In this document: piece after piece, positions 8,420 through 16,838 of the stretch
How positions within the stretch are numbered: the stretch's first letter is position 1
How the letters are laid out: every line of letters begins with the position of its first letter
Origin: Stratiformator vulcanicus
GTDB lineage: Bacteria > Planctomycetota > Planctomycetia > Planctomycetales > Planctomycetaceae
Reading direction: 5' to 3'
DNA: 64,000 bases
Assembly: GCF_007744515.1 (NCBI RefSeq)
Contig: NZ_CP036268.1
Span: 1,775,712 to 1,839,711 of the forward strand
Notes under the pieces: generated by a model
Seen by the model: the letters and a program-made list of their open reading frames with translations, nothing else
Told to the model about the DNA's origin: nothing
The model's database searches: none
Position numbers and translations under genes: made by a program

Positions 8420-10621
8420 ATGTCAGACACACTGACGCATTCTTCACGAGCCCGACGCGCGTCGGGGTGGGTCGCCGTCTTTTCGCTGGTAACCGCCTCC
8501 TGGCTGCTCAACGGCGCGTCCACCGCGTTCGCCCAGCAGTCGGAGCTCGGACTCGATGGTCTGCTGCCCGGATTCGTGCCGGCTGAGATCGACGAAGAAG
8601 CCTGGTTCCGGTTGGGAGACGACTCCTCTGACTTCGCGCAAGCTTCCTATGAAGACGTTGTGGGGCTCTACAACGTCTCGGGCAAGTCGGTGTCCGACCA
8701 GCGGGCAGCGATCGGAAATCTACGCGATCGCCTTGAGCTGCTCTCAGAGCGGGCAGCACAAACCGATGATCCGAGTGAGCGCGCCGCGATTCATTCGCTG
8801 GCAGGCCCACTCGCCCGACGGGTCGACGTCGCCGAAGCTGTGCTCAATTCGCTGGAGCAGCCGGTGACCGGCGAACCGATTTCTCAACTGGAGAAAGCGA
8901 AAATCGCGGTTCGACGCGACATCGCGGCGGCGCGAAAGAAGTTGGATTCGATCACCGGTGGTTCTGCGTGGGTCGACTATCTGCAACTCGATGCGGCCGA
9001 ATCGGCCTTATCGGGTGAGTTCGATGTCGAGCCGATCGAAACGCTTTCCAACCGATTGAGCGTCGACAATTCTCAGAACGACGCCCAAGCCGCCTTTATG
9101 AACAAAGCCGTGCTTCGCGAGTTGAAGGCATCCGCCGAGCGCTTGACCGCCGCGGCTGCCGTTCCTGCTGCGCCGAAGAATGATGCCGAAGAGAATGACG
9201 GCCAATCGGCATTGCGTGACGCATTGGGTGATTTCATCCAAGCGACGGAGGACTACGAGAATGAAATCAATTCGACCACCGGGCAGGCTTTGCACGACGC
9301 GATCGAGCGTGTTGACGAACTTTCTCCGGCTGCCGCAGACTCGTTGGCCGATGTCGTGAAATCGAATTATATGGCGTCGAACGTCCACGCGGTCGTCGGT
9401 GAAGAATTTCTGCGAAAGTTGATCCGCACGAACCGGGTCGATTCGGGGCGGGTCGTCGACTACGTCGCCGGTGCGAACGTGCGGGGTAACCAGACAACCA
9501 ACTCCCGGACCGGTATCTCGCTCATTCCGTCTCGCGGGAAGGCGCGCTTCGCGATCACGCTGGATGGAACCGTGAACAGCCGCACGAACGGCTATACGAA
9601 GCAAGCAACGATTGCTTCAGTCGGGTCTCACGACTTTCACGCGCGTAAGACGCTGACATTTGACGGCAACGGCATTTCATTCGGTGCCGCGTCGATCGAT
9701 GTCAAACCGAGTGTCCGCAACGTCGGGGCGCGGACCAGATTTGACTGGCTCCTCGGAGGTATCGCACGTCGGCAAGCTTTGCGAACGGCGAACAGCCGAC
9801 GGGGGATCGCGCTAGGACATGCCAAGATGCGTGTCCGCCAGCGGGTCTTGCCGCCATTTGAAGATGGAGTCCGAGACTCATTTTCCGACTTCGGCAATGT
9901 CACCGATCGGCTCGCCGACGCCGGTCTCCGGCAGACGCGAACCTATGTCGAGTCGACCTCATCAGAGGTCCTCCTCTCCGATCGGATCGTCGATGCTGAC
10001 GGCCCTGTCGTGGGCGGCTTCCGGAGTCCGACTCCGGCGACGAGTTCATCGGAAATTACATTCCGCCTGCACGAAAGCGTGCTAACCGCTTCCGCGGCGA
10101 ATTGGGATGTCGCGGGGCAGGAACTGACGTCGGATGAATTCGCCGGCAAGCTGGAGGAATGGCTGGAAGGACTGCTCGGTCGGGAAGTCTCACTGAGCGA
10201 CAACGAGCCTCCGACACCGTCGGACGCCTCTGAAGAGAGCGACCCGTCGGTCTACGTGTTTAATGACACGAACCCAGTCTCGTTCCGGATTCAAAATGGA
10301 TCGGTCGAACTGATTCTGCGTGTCGGCATCGTCCAGGAAGACGGTGACATTCCGCCGCAGCTCGTGACCGTTCCGCTTACGCCGAAGGTCGAAGGGGAGA
10401 CTCTGATGATCGAGCGGGGAGACGTCTCGGTCGTACCGCTGCCGGGGCAACAGGCGCAGATCGCTCGGGCTCGCGTGATGATCAAAAAGATCGAAGACAC
10501 GATCGAACCGTCCGAACGTTCGGCCGCGCTCACCGTCGATCGAGACAACGCTTCGGACGTGAAGGTCTACGTGACCGAAATCGACGCCACGGACGGCTGG
10601 TTGACGGTGACCGCCAGATAA
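8420..10621 (+). CDS. Large exported protein of unknown function
   Basis: The 733-residue product starts with a Sec signal peptide (basic start, hydrophobic WVAVFSLVTASWLLNGAST, cleavage after AFA-QQ near residue 38). Mature residues about 60-330 are Ala/Glu/Lys-rich and predicted helical, likely coiled coil. Residues about 340-560 are richer in Thr/Ser/Gly and beta-like, with repeated RxxTNSRxG patterns. The C-terminal part is acidic and ends in a small beta-domain. I recognise no catalytic motif. Only planctomycete-type secreted proteins come to mind, and location is periplasmic or cell surface. It is followed by a terminator, so it is probably monocistronic. Confidence 0.8.
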   Translation: MSDTLTHSSRARRASGWVAVFSLVTASWLLNGASTAFAQQSELGLDGLLPGFVPAEIDEEAWFRLGDDSSDFAQASYEDVVGLYNVSGKSVSDQRAAIGNLRDRLELLSERAAQTDDPSERAAIHSLAGPLARRVDVAEAVLNSLEQPVTGEPISQLEKAKIAVRRDIAAARKKLDSITGGSAWVDYLQLDAAESALSGEFDVEPIETLSNRLSVDNSQNDAQAAFMNKAVLRELKASAERLTAAAAVPAAPKNDAEENDGQSALRDALGDFIQATEDYENEINSTTGQALHDAIERVDELSPAAADSLADVVKSNYMASNVHAVVGEEFLRKLIRTNRVDSGRVVDYVAGANVRGNQTTNSRTGISLIPSRGKARFAITLDGTVNSRTNGYTKQATIASVGSHDFHARKTLTFDGNGISFGAASIDVKPSVRNVGARTRFDWLLGGIARRQALRTANSRRGIALGHAKMRVRQRVLPPFEDGVRDSFSDFGNVTDRLADAGLRQTRTYVESTSSEVLLSDRIVDADGPVVGGFRSPTPATSSSEITFRLHESVLTASAANWDVAGQELTSDEFAGKLEEWLEGLLGREVSLSDNEPPTPSDASEESDPSVYVFNDTNPVSFRIQNGSVELILRVGIVQEDGDIPPQLVTVPLTPKVEGETLMIERGDVSVVPLPGQQAQIARARVMIKKIEDTIEPSERSAALTVDRDNASDVKVYVTEIDATDGWLTVTAR

Positions 10622-10953
10622 TTCCGACCGATGGCCCCGCGCCGGACGATAAGCTGGCCTCATTCAGTCAGAGCCCACGTTTTCGGAAGCGTGGGTTCTT
10701 TCTTGCGCTTTTCGAATTCGCGTGTTTTGCAATGAAAGATCGCAAATCCGTCAGTGCTTGTGGCCCCGCGTCACCGACGACGTCTCGCTGCCCGCCTGAA
10801 GGAATGTTCTGCTCATTTGCCCCATAAACTCGATCGAACGTTGACCGCAGCGGGTTTGAACCTCACGATAGGTTCATCTCTCAGGAAACGGGGCGAGGTC
10901 GAGCGCAAGACCGTCGTCGCTGTCCGGAACTCTCCGGAGAAAGGAAGTGGCTT
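10622..10953. other. Intergenic region (332 bp) with terminator
   Basis: It contains the hairpin terminator at 10673-10705 and otherwise no ORF, RNA gene or repeat that I can support. The promoter of the downstream exported beta-propeller gene must lie here; a purine-rich AGGAAGTGG just before its ATG serves as ribosome binding site. Confidence 0.4.
10673..10705 (+). terminator. Rho-independent terminator after the exported protein gene
   Basis: The stem CCCACG (10674-10679) pairs with CGTGGG (10690-10695) around a 10-base loop, followed by the T-rich run TTCTTTCTT. It lies about 50 bp after the stop. Confidence 0.65.
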
Positions 10954-11970
10954 ATGCGGCGGTCGCAGACGGGACGAGCGATTGGGTTTCTGTTCGCCGC
11001 ACTACCGATGCTGCTCCAACTTCCTTCGCTTGCTCACGCTCAGGTAGACGACCGGCCAGCCGCGCACGGGTCCCATACCCTGCAGATTGATGCCAAGCCG
11101 ACCGTCCGAAAGTTGGCGAGCCGATTGACTCTTCCGCGTCGCGTCGAAGCCGCGCCCGACGGGACAGCGCTCGTCGTCGATTCAACGCTCGGAACGTTGA
11201 CCCGTTTCACGACGGAAGGTACCGCGACGGTCATTGCCGCGGACATCCTCGAACCGACCGGCGTCGCCGCCTACGGACGTGACGAGATTCTCGTCACGGA
11301 GTTCGCATCGGGGATGCTCGGTGCTGGAGCCCTGTTGCTGATCAACGCCGAGGGTGAGTTGTTCGTCCACGCGGCGGGACTGCCCGGACCGGTCGACGTG
11401 ACCGTCGCCCCGGACGGAACACCTTTCGTCGCGTGTTTGGACGGAACGGTCGCCCGGATCGGGCCGGACGGAAGCTGGACGACGATTGCCTCGGGATTGC
11501 CACAGCCATCGGCGATTACGGTCGATCCGGTCGGCCGACTACTCATCGCGAGCACGATCGACGGCAGCATCCGACAGATCTCGACATCGGGCGAATTGGA
11601 GTTGCTGCGTGAAGGACTTCGTGACCCGGTCGACCTGGCCGTCGATTCGGAAGGACATCTGATCGTGGCCTGCGAGGTCGGGAATGAATTACTCTACATC
11701 GACGGATCGGGGGGCAAGCGGACATTCGCCCACGTCCCCACCGGAACGTCATCAATCGCGTTTGATAAGCACGACAACATCTACCTCGTCAATACCGAGC
11801 GGCATACGCTCCTGCGAGTGGTGATCAACGTGTTCGTCGATTGCCCGCACTGCGGGGACCGTCTGAAGCTGCAATTTCGCCGGCCCGGCGGCCTCGCGAA
11901 GCCGAAACCCGCTTCTGAGCCGGACCCCGGCACGATTGCCGACGCAATCGCTGAAGGACCGGTGACGTAA
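10954..11970 (+). CDS. Exported NHL/SMP-30-like beta-propeller protein with C-terminal Cys motif
   Basis: This 338-residue protein has a signal peptide (AIGFLFAALPMLLQLPSLAHA, cleavage near residue 29). The mature part consists of repeated blades with the pattern (P)xxVDxTVAPDGTPFVA, ITVDPVGRLLIAS, LAVDSEGHLIVA and IAFDKHDNIYLVN, typical of NHL or SMP-30/gluconolactonase-like propellers. After the last blade comes CPHCGDRLKLQF (near residue 295), half of a zinc-ribbon or thioredoxin-like CxxC, and a Pro-rich tail. Such propellers bind ligands or act as lactonases; no catalytic metal ligands can be assigned with confidence here. Its AGGAAGTGG ribosome binding site supports the ATG chosen. Confidence 0.8.
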   Translation: MRRSQTGRAIGFLFAALPMLLQLPSLAHAQVDDRPAAHGSHTLQIDAKPTVRKLASRLTLPRRVEAAPDGTALVVDSTLGTLTRFTTEGTATVIAADILEPTGVAAYGRDEILVTEFASGMLGAGALLLINAEGELFVHAAGLPGPVDVTVAPDGTPFVACLDGTVARIGPDGSWTTIASGLPQPSAITVDPVGRLLIASTIDGSIRQISTSGELELLREGLRDPVDLAVDSEGHLIVACEVGNELLYIDGSGGKRTFAHVPTGTSSIAFDKHDNIYLVNTERHTLLRVVINVFVDCPHCGDRLKLQFRRPGGLAKPKPASEPDPGTIADAIAEGPVT

Positions 11971-12102
11971 GGGTAAGGGTAAGGGCTATTGTTCGACGCG
12001 ACTGTTTGCGGGCGCCCTGACGCCGATATTGCGGTCCAGATGATCGCTCTCGGATCGCAGTTGACCGACCCGCGCGATTTTGCGACAAGCTCTGCCCCGT
12101 AG

Positions 12103-13338
12103 ATGAATGGGGTGCGCAATTCCCGAAAATGTCGCCTTCCCGCGGCGGCAGTGCACCCGTACCCGCGACCCAGCAGCACAGGATTGAACGTGGACGTCGC
12201 CCTGCTGTGTGCGGCTGCGCTGTTGGCAGCGCCGCCGGATACGGAGTCGGACGGTTCGTTTTCGTCGTATCACTTCGCCGAAGGATACGATGAGGTCGTA
12301 CGCGCCCAGTCTCCGTTTTACGACGAACTCCCCCCGCCGGGCGGAGATTTCGGCAATCCCCCAACGACGTTCGACCCCGGTGGCATCCCGCCGTCGAATG
12401 GTCCGGGCTTTCCCGCTCAACCTCCGCCGACGGGTCCCTACAACGGCGATCCGTTCGCCGCGCCGGGCGGAACGTTCGGAGCGCCGGTTCCGCAATACGG
12501 ATCGGGTGGGTCGTTCTACACTTATGGCACAAACGGCCCGCAGCCGTATCGGCCGGGCTACTCTTTCGATTTCGACGCCGGCTACCTGTTCGATTCGGGG
12601 GCGTCTTCCCCGTACGGTTCTCTTGCGATCACCGAATTCGACCTCGAACTGGCAAATACGAAAATTTTCGGAAACGGCACCGCATTCACCTTCGCGAACG
12701 AGTTCGACGTCCGGCTGTTCGACGGTCCGACATCACCGAATTTGGGCGTGTTTAACGGAGTTCCCGCCGACGTTTACCGCTTCGGCTGGGACTTCGTGCT
12801 CGACGTCCCCGTTGCTCCCCAGTGGAGCGCCCAATTGGCCTTCAACCCGTCGATCAACACCGACTTTGGAAACGGACTGTCGCGCGAAGCGTTCCAGTTC
12901 GACGGTCGCGGTGTCTTGTTCTATCAGGCTTCGCCGCAATTTACGTTCGCCGGCGGTGTGGGCTATTGGGACCGGCTCGACGACATGATCATTCCCTACG
13001 GCGGTATCATCTGGACGCCGAACGACCGGTGGGAAATTCGGGCCCTGTTCCCGAAGTCCCGAATCACGTACTTTGCCGGTCACATGTGGGGAAAACCAAC
13101 ATGGATTTATGCGGACATCGAATACAACGTGGAGAGTTGGGAAGTCGAACGCGGCGGTCGACGTGATCAGATGCAAATGGAAGACGTCCGCCTGGTTCTC
13201 GGTGCTCGCAAAGATCAGGGCTGGGGCACAACCTTCATTGAAGGCGGATACGTCTTTAATCGCGAATTCGACTTTAAGCGCGGTGGCGGCTTCGGCGTCG
13301 ACGACGGTGCCATCATCCGCGGCGGCATTCGTTTCTAA
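12103..13338 (+). CDS. Outer-membrane beta-barrel-like protein (DUF6268-like)
   Basis: The 411-residue ORF has a hydrophobic export-like segment (VDVALLCAAALLAAPP) only after about 28 residues, so the true start may be TTG 12184 or GTG 12190. A low-complexity Pro/Gly/Phe linker (residues about 60-150) is followed by alternating amphipathic strands rich in Phe, Tyr, Trp and Asp, ending in GAIIRGGIRF with a terminal Phe, as outer-membrane barrels do. Motifs such as FAGGVGYWDRLDD and PYGGIIWTPNDRWEIRALFP match my memory of a family of planctomycete outer-membrane proteins (DUF6268). Role unknown; possibly a porin or surface channel. Confidence 0.75.
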   Translation: MNGVRNSRKCRLPAAAVHPYPRPSSTGLNVDVALLCAAALLAAPPDTESDGSFSSYHFAEGYDEVVRAQSPFYDELPPPGGDFGNPPTTFDPGGIPPSNGPGFPAQPPPTGPYNGDPFAAPGGTFGAPVPQYGSGGSFYTYGTNGPQPYRPGYSFDFDAGYLFDSGASSPYGSLAITEFDLELANTKIFGNGTAFTFANEFDVRLFDGPTSPNLGVFNGVPADVYRFGWDFVLDVPVAPQWSAQLAFNPSINTDFGNGLSREAFQFDGRGVLFYQASPQFTFAGGVGYWDRLDDMIIPYGGIIWTPNDRWEIRALFPKSRITYFAGHMWGKPTWIYADIEYNVESWEVERGGRRDQMQMEDVRLVLGARKDQGWGTTFIEGGYVFNREFDFKRGGGFGVDDGAIIRGGIRF

Positions 13339-13347
13339 AGTCGTAAA

Positions 13348-13372
13348 TTAGCTTGCAGCGCAAGCAAGGGAC
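13348..13372 (+). repeat. Family D repeat copy (TAGC...GCAGCGC.AGCAAGGGA)
   Basis: A 25-bp motif TTAGCTTGCAGCGCAAGCAA continuing GGGAC. It recurs at 48108-48133 and, inverted, at 48830-48859. The core GCTTGCAGCGCAAGC is palindromic. It lies 10 bp after the stop of the outer-membrane protein gene. Confidence 0.6.
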
Positions 13373-13449
13373 GGCAAGCTCGGCACAGACCCCGTGCCCA
13401 CTGAGCTCGCTCCCCGCTCAAAAATTATAAAACGATCTCGGAGAGCACC

Positions 13450-14187
13450 TTGAGCGAAGTGACGGCGATCATTCTGGCCGCGGGCAAAGGCACGCGGATG
13501 AAGTCAGAGCTTCCCAAAGTCGCCCATGAAATATCGGGTCGGCCCATGATCGAATACGTCCTCGACGCGGCCCGCGGCGCCGGGGTGAGCCGCATGATCG
13601 TGGTTGTGGGTTACGGAGCCGACGAAGTCCAAGCATTGCTATCGCATCACACCGACGTCGAATTTGTATTGCAGGAAGAGCAATTGGGGACCGGTCACGC
13701 CGTGATGATGGTCGAACCGGCAATGAAAAACGCGCAGGGTCCGGTCCTCGTCCTCGCCGGCGACACGCCATTGCTGAAGTCGACCTCACTGCAGGCGCTG
13801 CTCGACGAACAACAATCGCACGCCGCCGCCTGCGTTGTCGGTTCGGCGATGACCAAGAACAATAAAGGTCTCGGCCGGATCGTCCGCGATGAGTCCGGCA
13901 ACTTTATAAGAATTGTTGAAGAGCGCGATGCGTCCGAGGCGCAGCGGGCGATTCAAGAAATTAATACCGGCTGCTATGCCTTCCGTGCGCCGGACCTGCT
14001 GTCGGCGCTGAAAAAATTAAAGCCGGAGAACGATCAAGCGGAATATTATCTCACCGATTGCGCCGCAATTCTGCTAGCAGACGGCAAGGCGGTCCGAGCC
14101 GCCCCCGTGTTTGCCATCGAGGAAGCCATGGGCGTGAATACGCGGGAGCAACTTCAAGAAGTTGAGCGGGTCTTGAGTGAGAGGTAG
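13450..14187 (+). CDS. glmU: UDP-N-acetylglucosamine pyrophosphorylase (GlmU N-terminal half only)
   Basis: The 245-residue nucleotidyltransferase converts GlcNAc-1-phosphate and UTP to UDP-GlcNAc, the precursor of peptidoglycan and lipopolysaccharide. The signature AAGKGTRMKSELPKV (residues 11-25) binds UTP; QLGTGHAV and LAGDTPLL complete the site, and EINTGCYAF and NDQAEYYLTD match the GlmU core. The C-terminal left-handed beta-helix acetyltransferase half (about 220 residues in E. coli GlmU) is absent, and the ORF ends cleanly before a hairpin, so glucosamine-1-phosphate acetylation must be done elsewhere or by another protein. The start is TTG at 13450 with a GGAG-like site upstream. Confidence 0.88.
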   Translation: MSEVTAIILAAGKGTRMKSELPKVAHEISGRPMIEYVLDAARGAGVSRMIVVVGYGADEVQALLSHHTDVEFVLQEEQLGTGHAVMMVEPAMKNAQGPVLVLAGDTPLLKSTSLQALLDEQQSHAAACVVGSAMTKNNKGLGRIVRDESGNFIRIVEERDASEAQRAIQEINTGCYAFRAPDLLSALKKLKPENDQAEYYLTDCAAILLADGKAVRAAPVFAIEEAMGVNTREQLQEVERVLSER

Positions 14188-14194
14188 GCGCGGA

Positions 14195-14220
14195 CCCACG
14201 GGGCGGTGCCCGTGGGCTTT
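14195..14220 (+). terminator. Hairpin after glmU, possible terminator
   Basis: Stem CCCACGGG (14195-14202) pairs with CCCGTGGG (14209-14216) around a 6-base loop, followed by a short CTTT. It sits between convergent glmU and acpS. The T-run is weak. Confidence 0.5.
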
Positions 14221-14225
14221 GCGAT

Positions 14226-14636
14226 TTACTCCTCCTCGCGCTGCTCGCGCGTCGCTACTCCTCGGAGAGCAATCGCCGTTGATGTCGCGTACTCCTTGGA
14301 ATGCGAAATGGAGATCGCGATCTCGGCGATGCCGAGCTTCAAGGCGAACTCTTTCGTGCCGCCGTGCAGTACGAGTTTCGGTGCGCCGCTTTTCAGGTTC
14401 ACTACTTCCACCTCGGTCCAGCGAATGCCCTTGATGAATCCGGTGCCGAGGGCCTTCATTGCAGCTTCTTTGGCAGCCCAACGGCCGGCGTAATTCTGGG
14501 CCGAGTTTTTATGCCGGTCGCAATAGGCCCGCTCACCGTCGGTGAAGGTTCGCTCCAAAAAGTGCTCCCCGTGCCGCTCGATCATCTCGGCGATCCGCTG
14601 CACTTCGACAATATCAGTTCCGAGTCCGGCGAACAT
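14226..14636 (-). CDS. acpS: Holo-[acyl-carrier-protein] synthase
   Basis: This 136-residue enzyme transfers 4'-phosphopantetheine from CoA to apo-ACP, activating fatty-acid synthesis. The family signatures are GLGTDIVEVQRI (Mg-binding Asp8), FTDGERAYC, and RWAAKEAAMKALGTG with the second metal-binding Glu. SISHSKEYA is the conserved C-terminal strand. Length is at the usual 120-130 range plus an acidic tail. It is convergent with glmU and shows no operon partner. Identification is firm. Confidence 0.93.
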   Translation of the reverse strand: MFAGLGTDIVEVQRIAEMIERHGEHFLERTFTDGERAYCDRHKNSAQNYAGRWAAKEAAMKALGTGFIKGIRWTEVEVVNLKSGAPKLVLHGGTKEFALKLGIAEIAISISHSKEYATSTAIALRGVATREQREEE

Positions 14637-14639
14637 TTT

Positions 14640-14720
14640 TTGAAAGGTGAGGGGTTAGAGGTGAGTGGTGAGTGGTTTGAATCAATGGGTGGCCCGGACC
14701 CTACAGGTCCGGGTCGCAGA
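14640..14720. repeat. Low-complexity repeats and hairpin in the acpS upstream gap
   Basis: A run of direct GAGTGGT/GAGGGGT-like repeats (14647-14680) precedes a perfect hairpin CCCGGACC...GGTCCGGG (about 14693-14714). The gap to the next gene (14637-14890) holds nothing else that I can identify; the promoter of acpS must lie in or near it. Confidence 0.5.
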
Positions 14721-14890
14721 GCGACAAGAGGTCTTGGTTGGGTGTTGATTGCTTCAGCCACGGTCACGGGATTTTGTGGTGACTTCTTCCGTCGTTCAAC
14801 CAATAGCGTCATGCTGGCCACGGAGCGAACCTTTGCCGACGTTCGGAGTCTAATCGAGAATCCCCCGCCGCCACGACTCGCGGATGCCCC

Positions 14891-15604
14891 ATGTCTTTCG
14901 ATCTTCTCGAGCAATTCAACCCATCTCCAGAGCCGCTACATCGGCTCGTGGTGCAGCATACCGATTCGGAGATGCTGCGGGAAATCGCGAGGGCGGACTA
15001 TGGGATGGATGCTGATGCCCACCTAAAGGCATTGCGTCGGATCGCGAAGGGCGAGATTCTCGCACCGATGGAGTGGGAGCCGTTAGAGGTTCTTCAACTA
15101 ATCCGTTACTCCGTCCCCGAAGATCGCACATGGTCTCCCGGCGGTCACGGTGAGCGTGGGCACTGGATGCGATTATTCTGTTGTACTGCGCTCATCCGCG
15201 CCGATGTCGAGCCGGACAACGACGGTTACGACTTGGGAAGCGATTGCTCGGTCATTCAGTTGATCGATAGTGCACTCAAACTCGGTCCCCAAACATCGGA
15301 CGCGGCCTTGCGTCTCTTATTATGGCGACTGACTCGTGCCGAGGGAGACCTCTATCGAGAACCGATTTATGCTCTCGGTTCCCTGATGTTGATAATCGTT
15401 AAAAACCAAGAAAGTCCGGCTGCTTGGCACTTCCTTATCTCGCTCGTCGAGAACGAGGACTATCCGCTCAACTCTGTAATTGAGTCGTTCTTCTACAAGC
15501 GACAATGGAAATCCTACGTTCGCGCTCACTTGCTCGGCTCGAAAGATGACCTCGTCGACCTTCTCGCCCGGGAACTCCTGCGTCACGAAATTGTCGAAAG
15601 CTGA
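14891..15604 (+). CDS. Soluble protein of unknown function
   Basis: A 237-residue, helix-rich acidic protein without signal peptide, membrane segment or recognised motif. It contains several Trp residues, and its helical repeat pattern (LLLWRLTRAEGD, ALGSLMLIIVKN, WHFLISLVENED) is HEAT- or immunity-protein-like. Codon use is more AT-tolerant than its neighbours (TTA and ATA codons appear). The gene is isolated, lies between two repeat-rich gaps, and could be a recent acquisition. Function unknown; I am fairly sure it is a real gene because the frame is intact and the protein looks globular. Confidence 0.65.
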   Translation: MSFDLLEQFNPSPEPLHRLVVQHTDSEMLREIARADYGMDADAHLKALRRIAKGEILAPMEWEPLEVLQLIRYSVPEDRTWSPGGHGERGHWMRLFCCTALIRADVEPDNDGYDLGSDCSVIQLIDSALKLGPQTSDAALRLLLWRLTRAEGDLYREPIYALGSLMLIIVKNQESPAAWHFLISLVENEDYPLNSVIESFFYKRQWKSYVRAHLLGSKDDLVDLLARELLRHEIVES

Positions 15605-15626
15605 GGGAGTTCGCTGGAGTCTGTGT

Positions 15627-15771
15627 GGCGGGGTGCGTGTCGCCCCCGCATCAGGATGTTCGCGTTTTACTTGCACCCTTTCCACCCTCGGCAGGTTTTG
15701 AGGTTGGAGTTGATATGGTGCAAGATGGTCACGAATCGAACACTGCGGGGGCGACACGCCCCCGGCACCCC
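15627..15771. repeat. 145-bp inverted-repeat element, family E
   Basis: The left arm (15627-15650, containing GTGCGTGTCGCCCCCGCA) and the right arm (15744-15771, containing TGCGGGGGCGACACGCCCCC) are near-perfect reverse complements of about 24 bp. The 93 bp between shows no gene. It looks like a MITE or a large stem-loop. Confidence 0.7.
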
Positions 15772-15789
15772 TGATTAAACGCAACGTCT

Positions 15790-15818
15790 TTTAGCCGCGA
15801 CCGTTAGGGAGCGCTCGA
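15790..15818 (+). repeat. Half copy of family A repeat arm, supplying the end of trpS
   Basis: TTTTAGCCGCGACCGTTAGG followed by GAGCGCTCG is the family A arm. The trpS stop codon (TAA, read on minus at 15804-15806) and its last residues (Ser-Ala-Pro) lie inside it. Confidence 0.65.
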
Positions 15819-16790
15819 TCGTTTCTTAAACCCCACCGCCGACCGTACGCGATCCAATACCTCCGCTCCCTTCGCCCGCGCCTTTTCCGCACCGGCTCGC
15901 AGGACATCTTCAACCGTATCGAGGTCTTCCTCTAGTTCCTGTCGCTTCTCGAACGCCGGGCCGAAGTAGTCCATCGCCGCTTCGTAGAGAGTTTGCTTGG
16001 CGTCGCCGTAACCCATGCCGCCGGCGCGGTAGCGCTCGGCGAGGGCGGCCTGCTGTTGGTCGTCGGCGAACAGCTTGTAAAGGGTGAAGACTGAGTCGCC
16101 TTCGGGCTCCTTGGGGTCTTCAACCGGGGTGGAGTCGGTCTTGATCGCCATGATCTTCTTGCGGAGTTTCTTAGGCGTCGGCTCGAAAATATCGATCGTG
16201 TTGCCGTAGCTCTTGGACATCTTCTCGCCGTCGGTGCCGACGACCTTGCCGGTGGCCTCGACGACGTGCGCCTTGGGCAGCACAAGTGTTTCGCCGTAGA
16301 TGTGATTGAACCGCGCGGCGAGGTCGCGTGTGATCTCGATGTGCTGTACCTGATCGGCCCCGACGGGCACGGTGTCGGAGTCGTACAGCAGAATGTCAGC
16401 CGCCTGCAAAATGGGATAGGTGTAGAGGCCCGCATCGGCGGGGAGGCCGCGGTCCTTCTTCTCTTTGAACGAGTGGCCCTTGTCGAGCAGGTGCATCTGC
16501 GTGATCGTCAGCAGAGCCCAGTATAACTCCGTGATCTCCGGCACGTCCGACTGCCGAAACAGCACCGCCTGATTCGGATCGAGACCCAGCGATAAAAGAT
16601 CAATCGCCGCGTCGCGACTGAACCCGGCGAGGGTTTCCGGTTCGCCGCGGATGGTGGTCATCGCGTGCAGGTCGGCGATGAAATAGAAGGCCTGCTCGGC
16701 GGTCTGCAGTTCAATGTACTGCTTGATCGCGCCGAAGTAGTTGCCCCAGTGAAAACGGCCGGTGGGCTGGATGCCGGAGAGGACTTTCAT
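15804..16790 (-). CDS. trpS: Tryptophanyl-tRNA synthetase
   Basis: This 328-residue class I aminoacyl-tRNA synthetase charges tRNA-Trp. The HIGH-like motif is HWGN (residues 14-17, in [16 protein letters not shown]) and the KMSKS loop is residues 190-194 ([16 protein letters not shown]). The [20 protein letters not shown] and GADQVQH segments are the family tryptophan/ATP pocket. Length is normal for bacterial TrpRS. The final residues and stop codon fall in the repeat arm at 15790-15818, so the C-terminus may have been altered by insertion, beyond the conserved core. Confidence 0.95.
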   Translation of the reverse strand: MKVLSGIQPTGRFHWGNYFGAIKQYIELQTAEQAFYFIADLHAMTTIRGEPETLAGFSRDAAIDLLSLGLDPNQAVLFRQSDVPEITELYWALLTITQMHLLDKGHSFKEKKDRGLPADAGLYTYPILQAADILLYDSDTVPVGADQVQHIEITRDLAARFNHIYGETLVLPKAHVVEATGKVVGTDGEKMSKSYGNTIDIFEPTPKKLRKKIMAIKTDSTPVEDPKEPEGDSVFTLYKLFADDQQQAALAERYRAGGMGYGDAKQTLYEAAMDYFGPAFEKRQELEEDLDTVEDVLRAGAEKARAKGAEVLDRVRSAVGFKKRSSAP

Positions 16791-16838
16791 GTTGAGTCGA
16801 TGCCGATCGTCTTCGTCTGTCGGGCGGAGCTTAAGAGT

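Noticed and set aside
15627-15771. Possible CRISPR or riboswitch
   Set aside because: There is only one pair of inverted arms with no regular spacer series and no downstream gene on the right strand to regulate.
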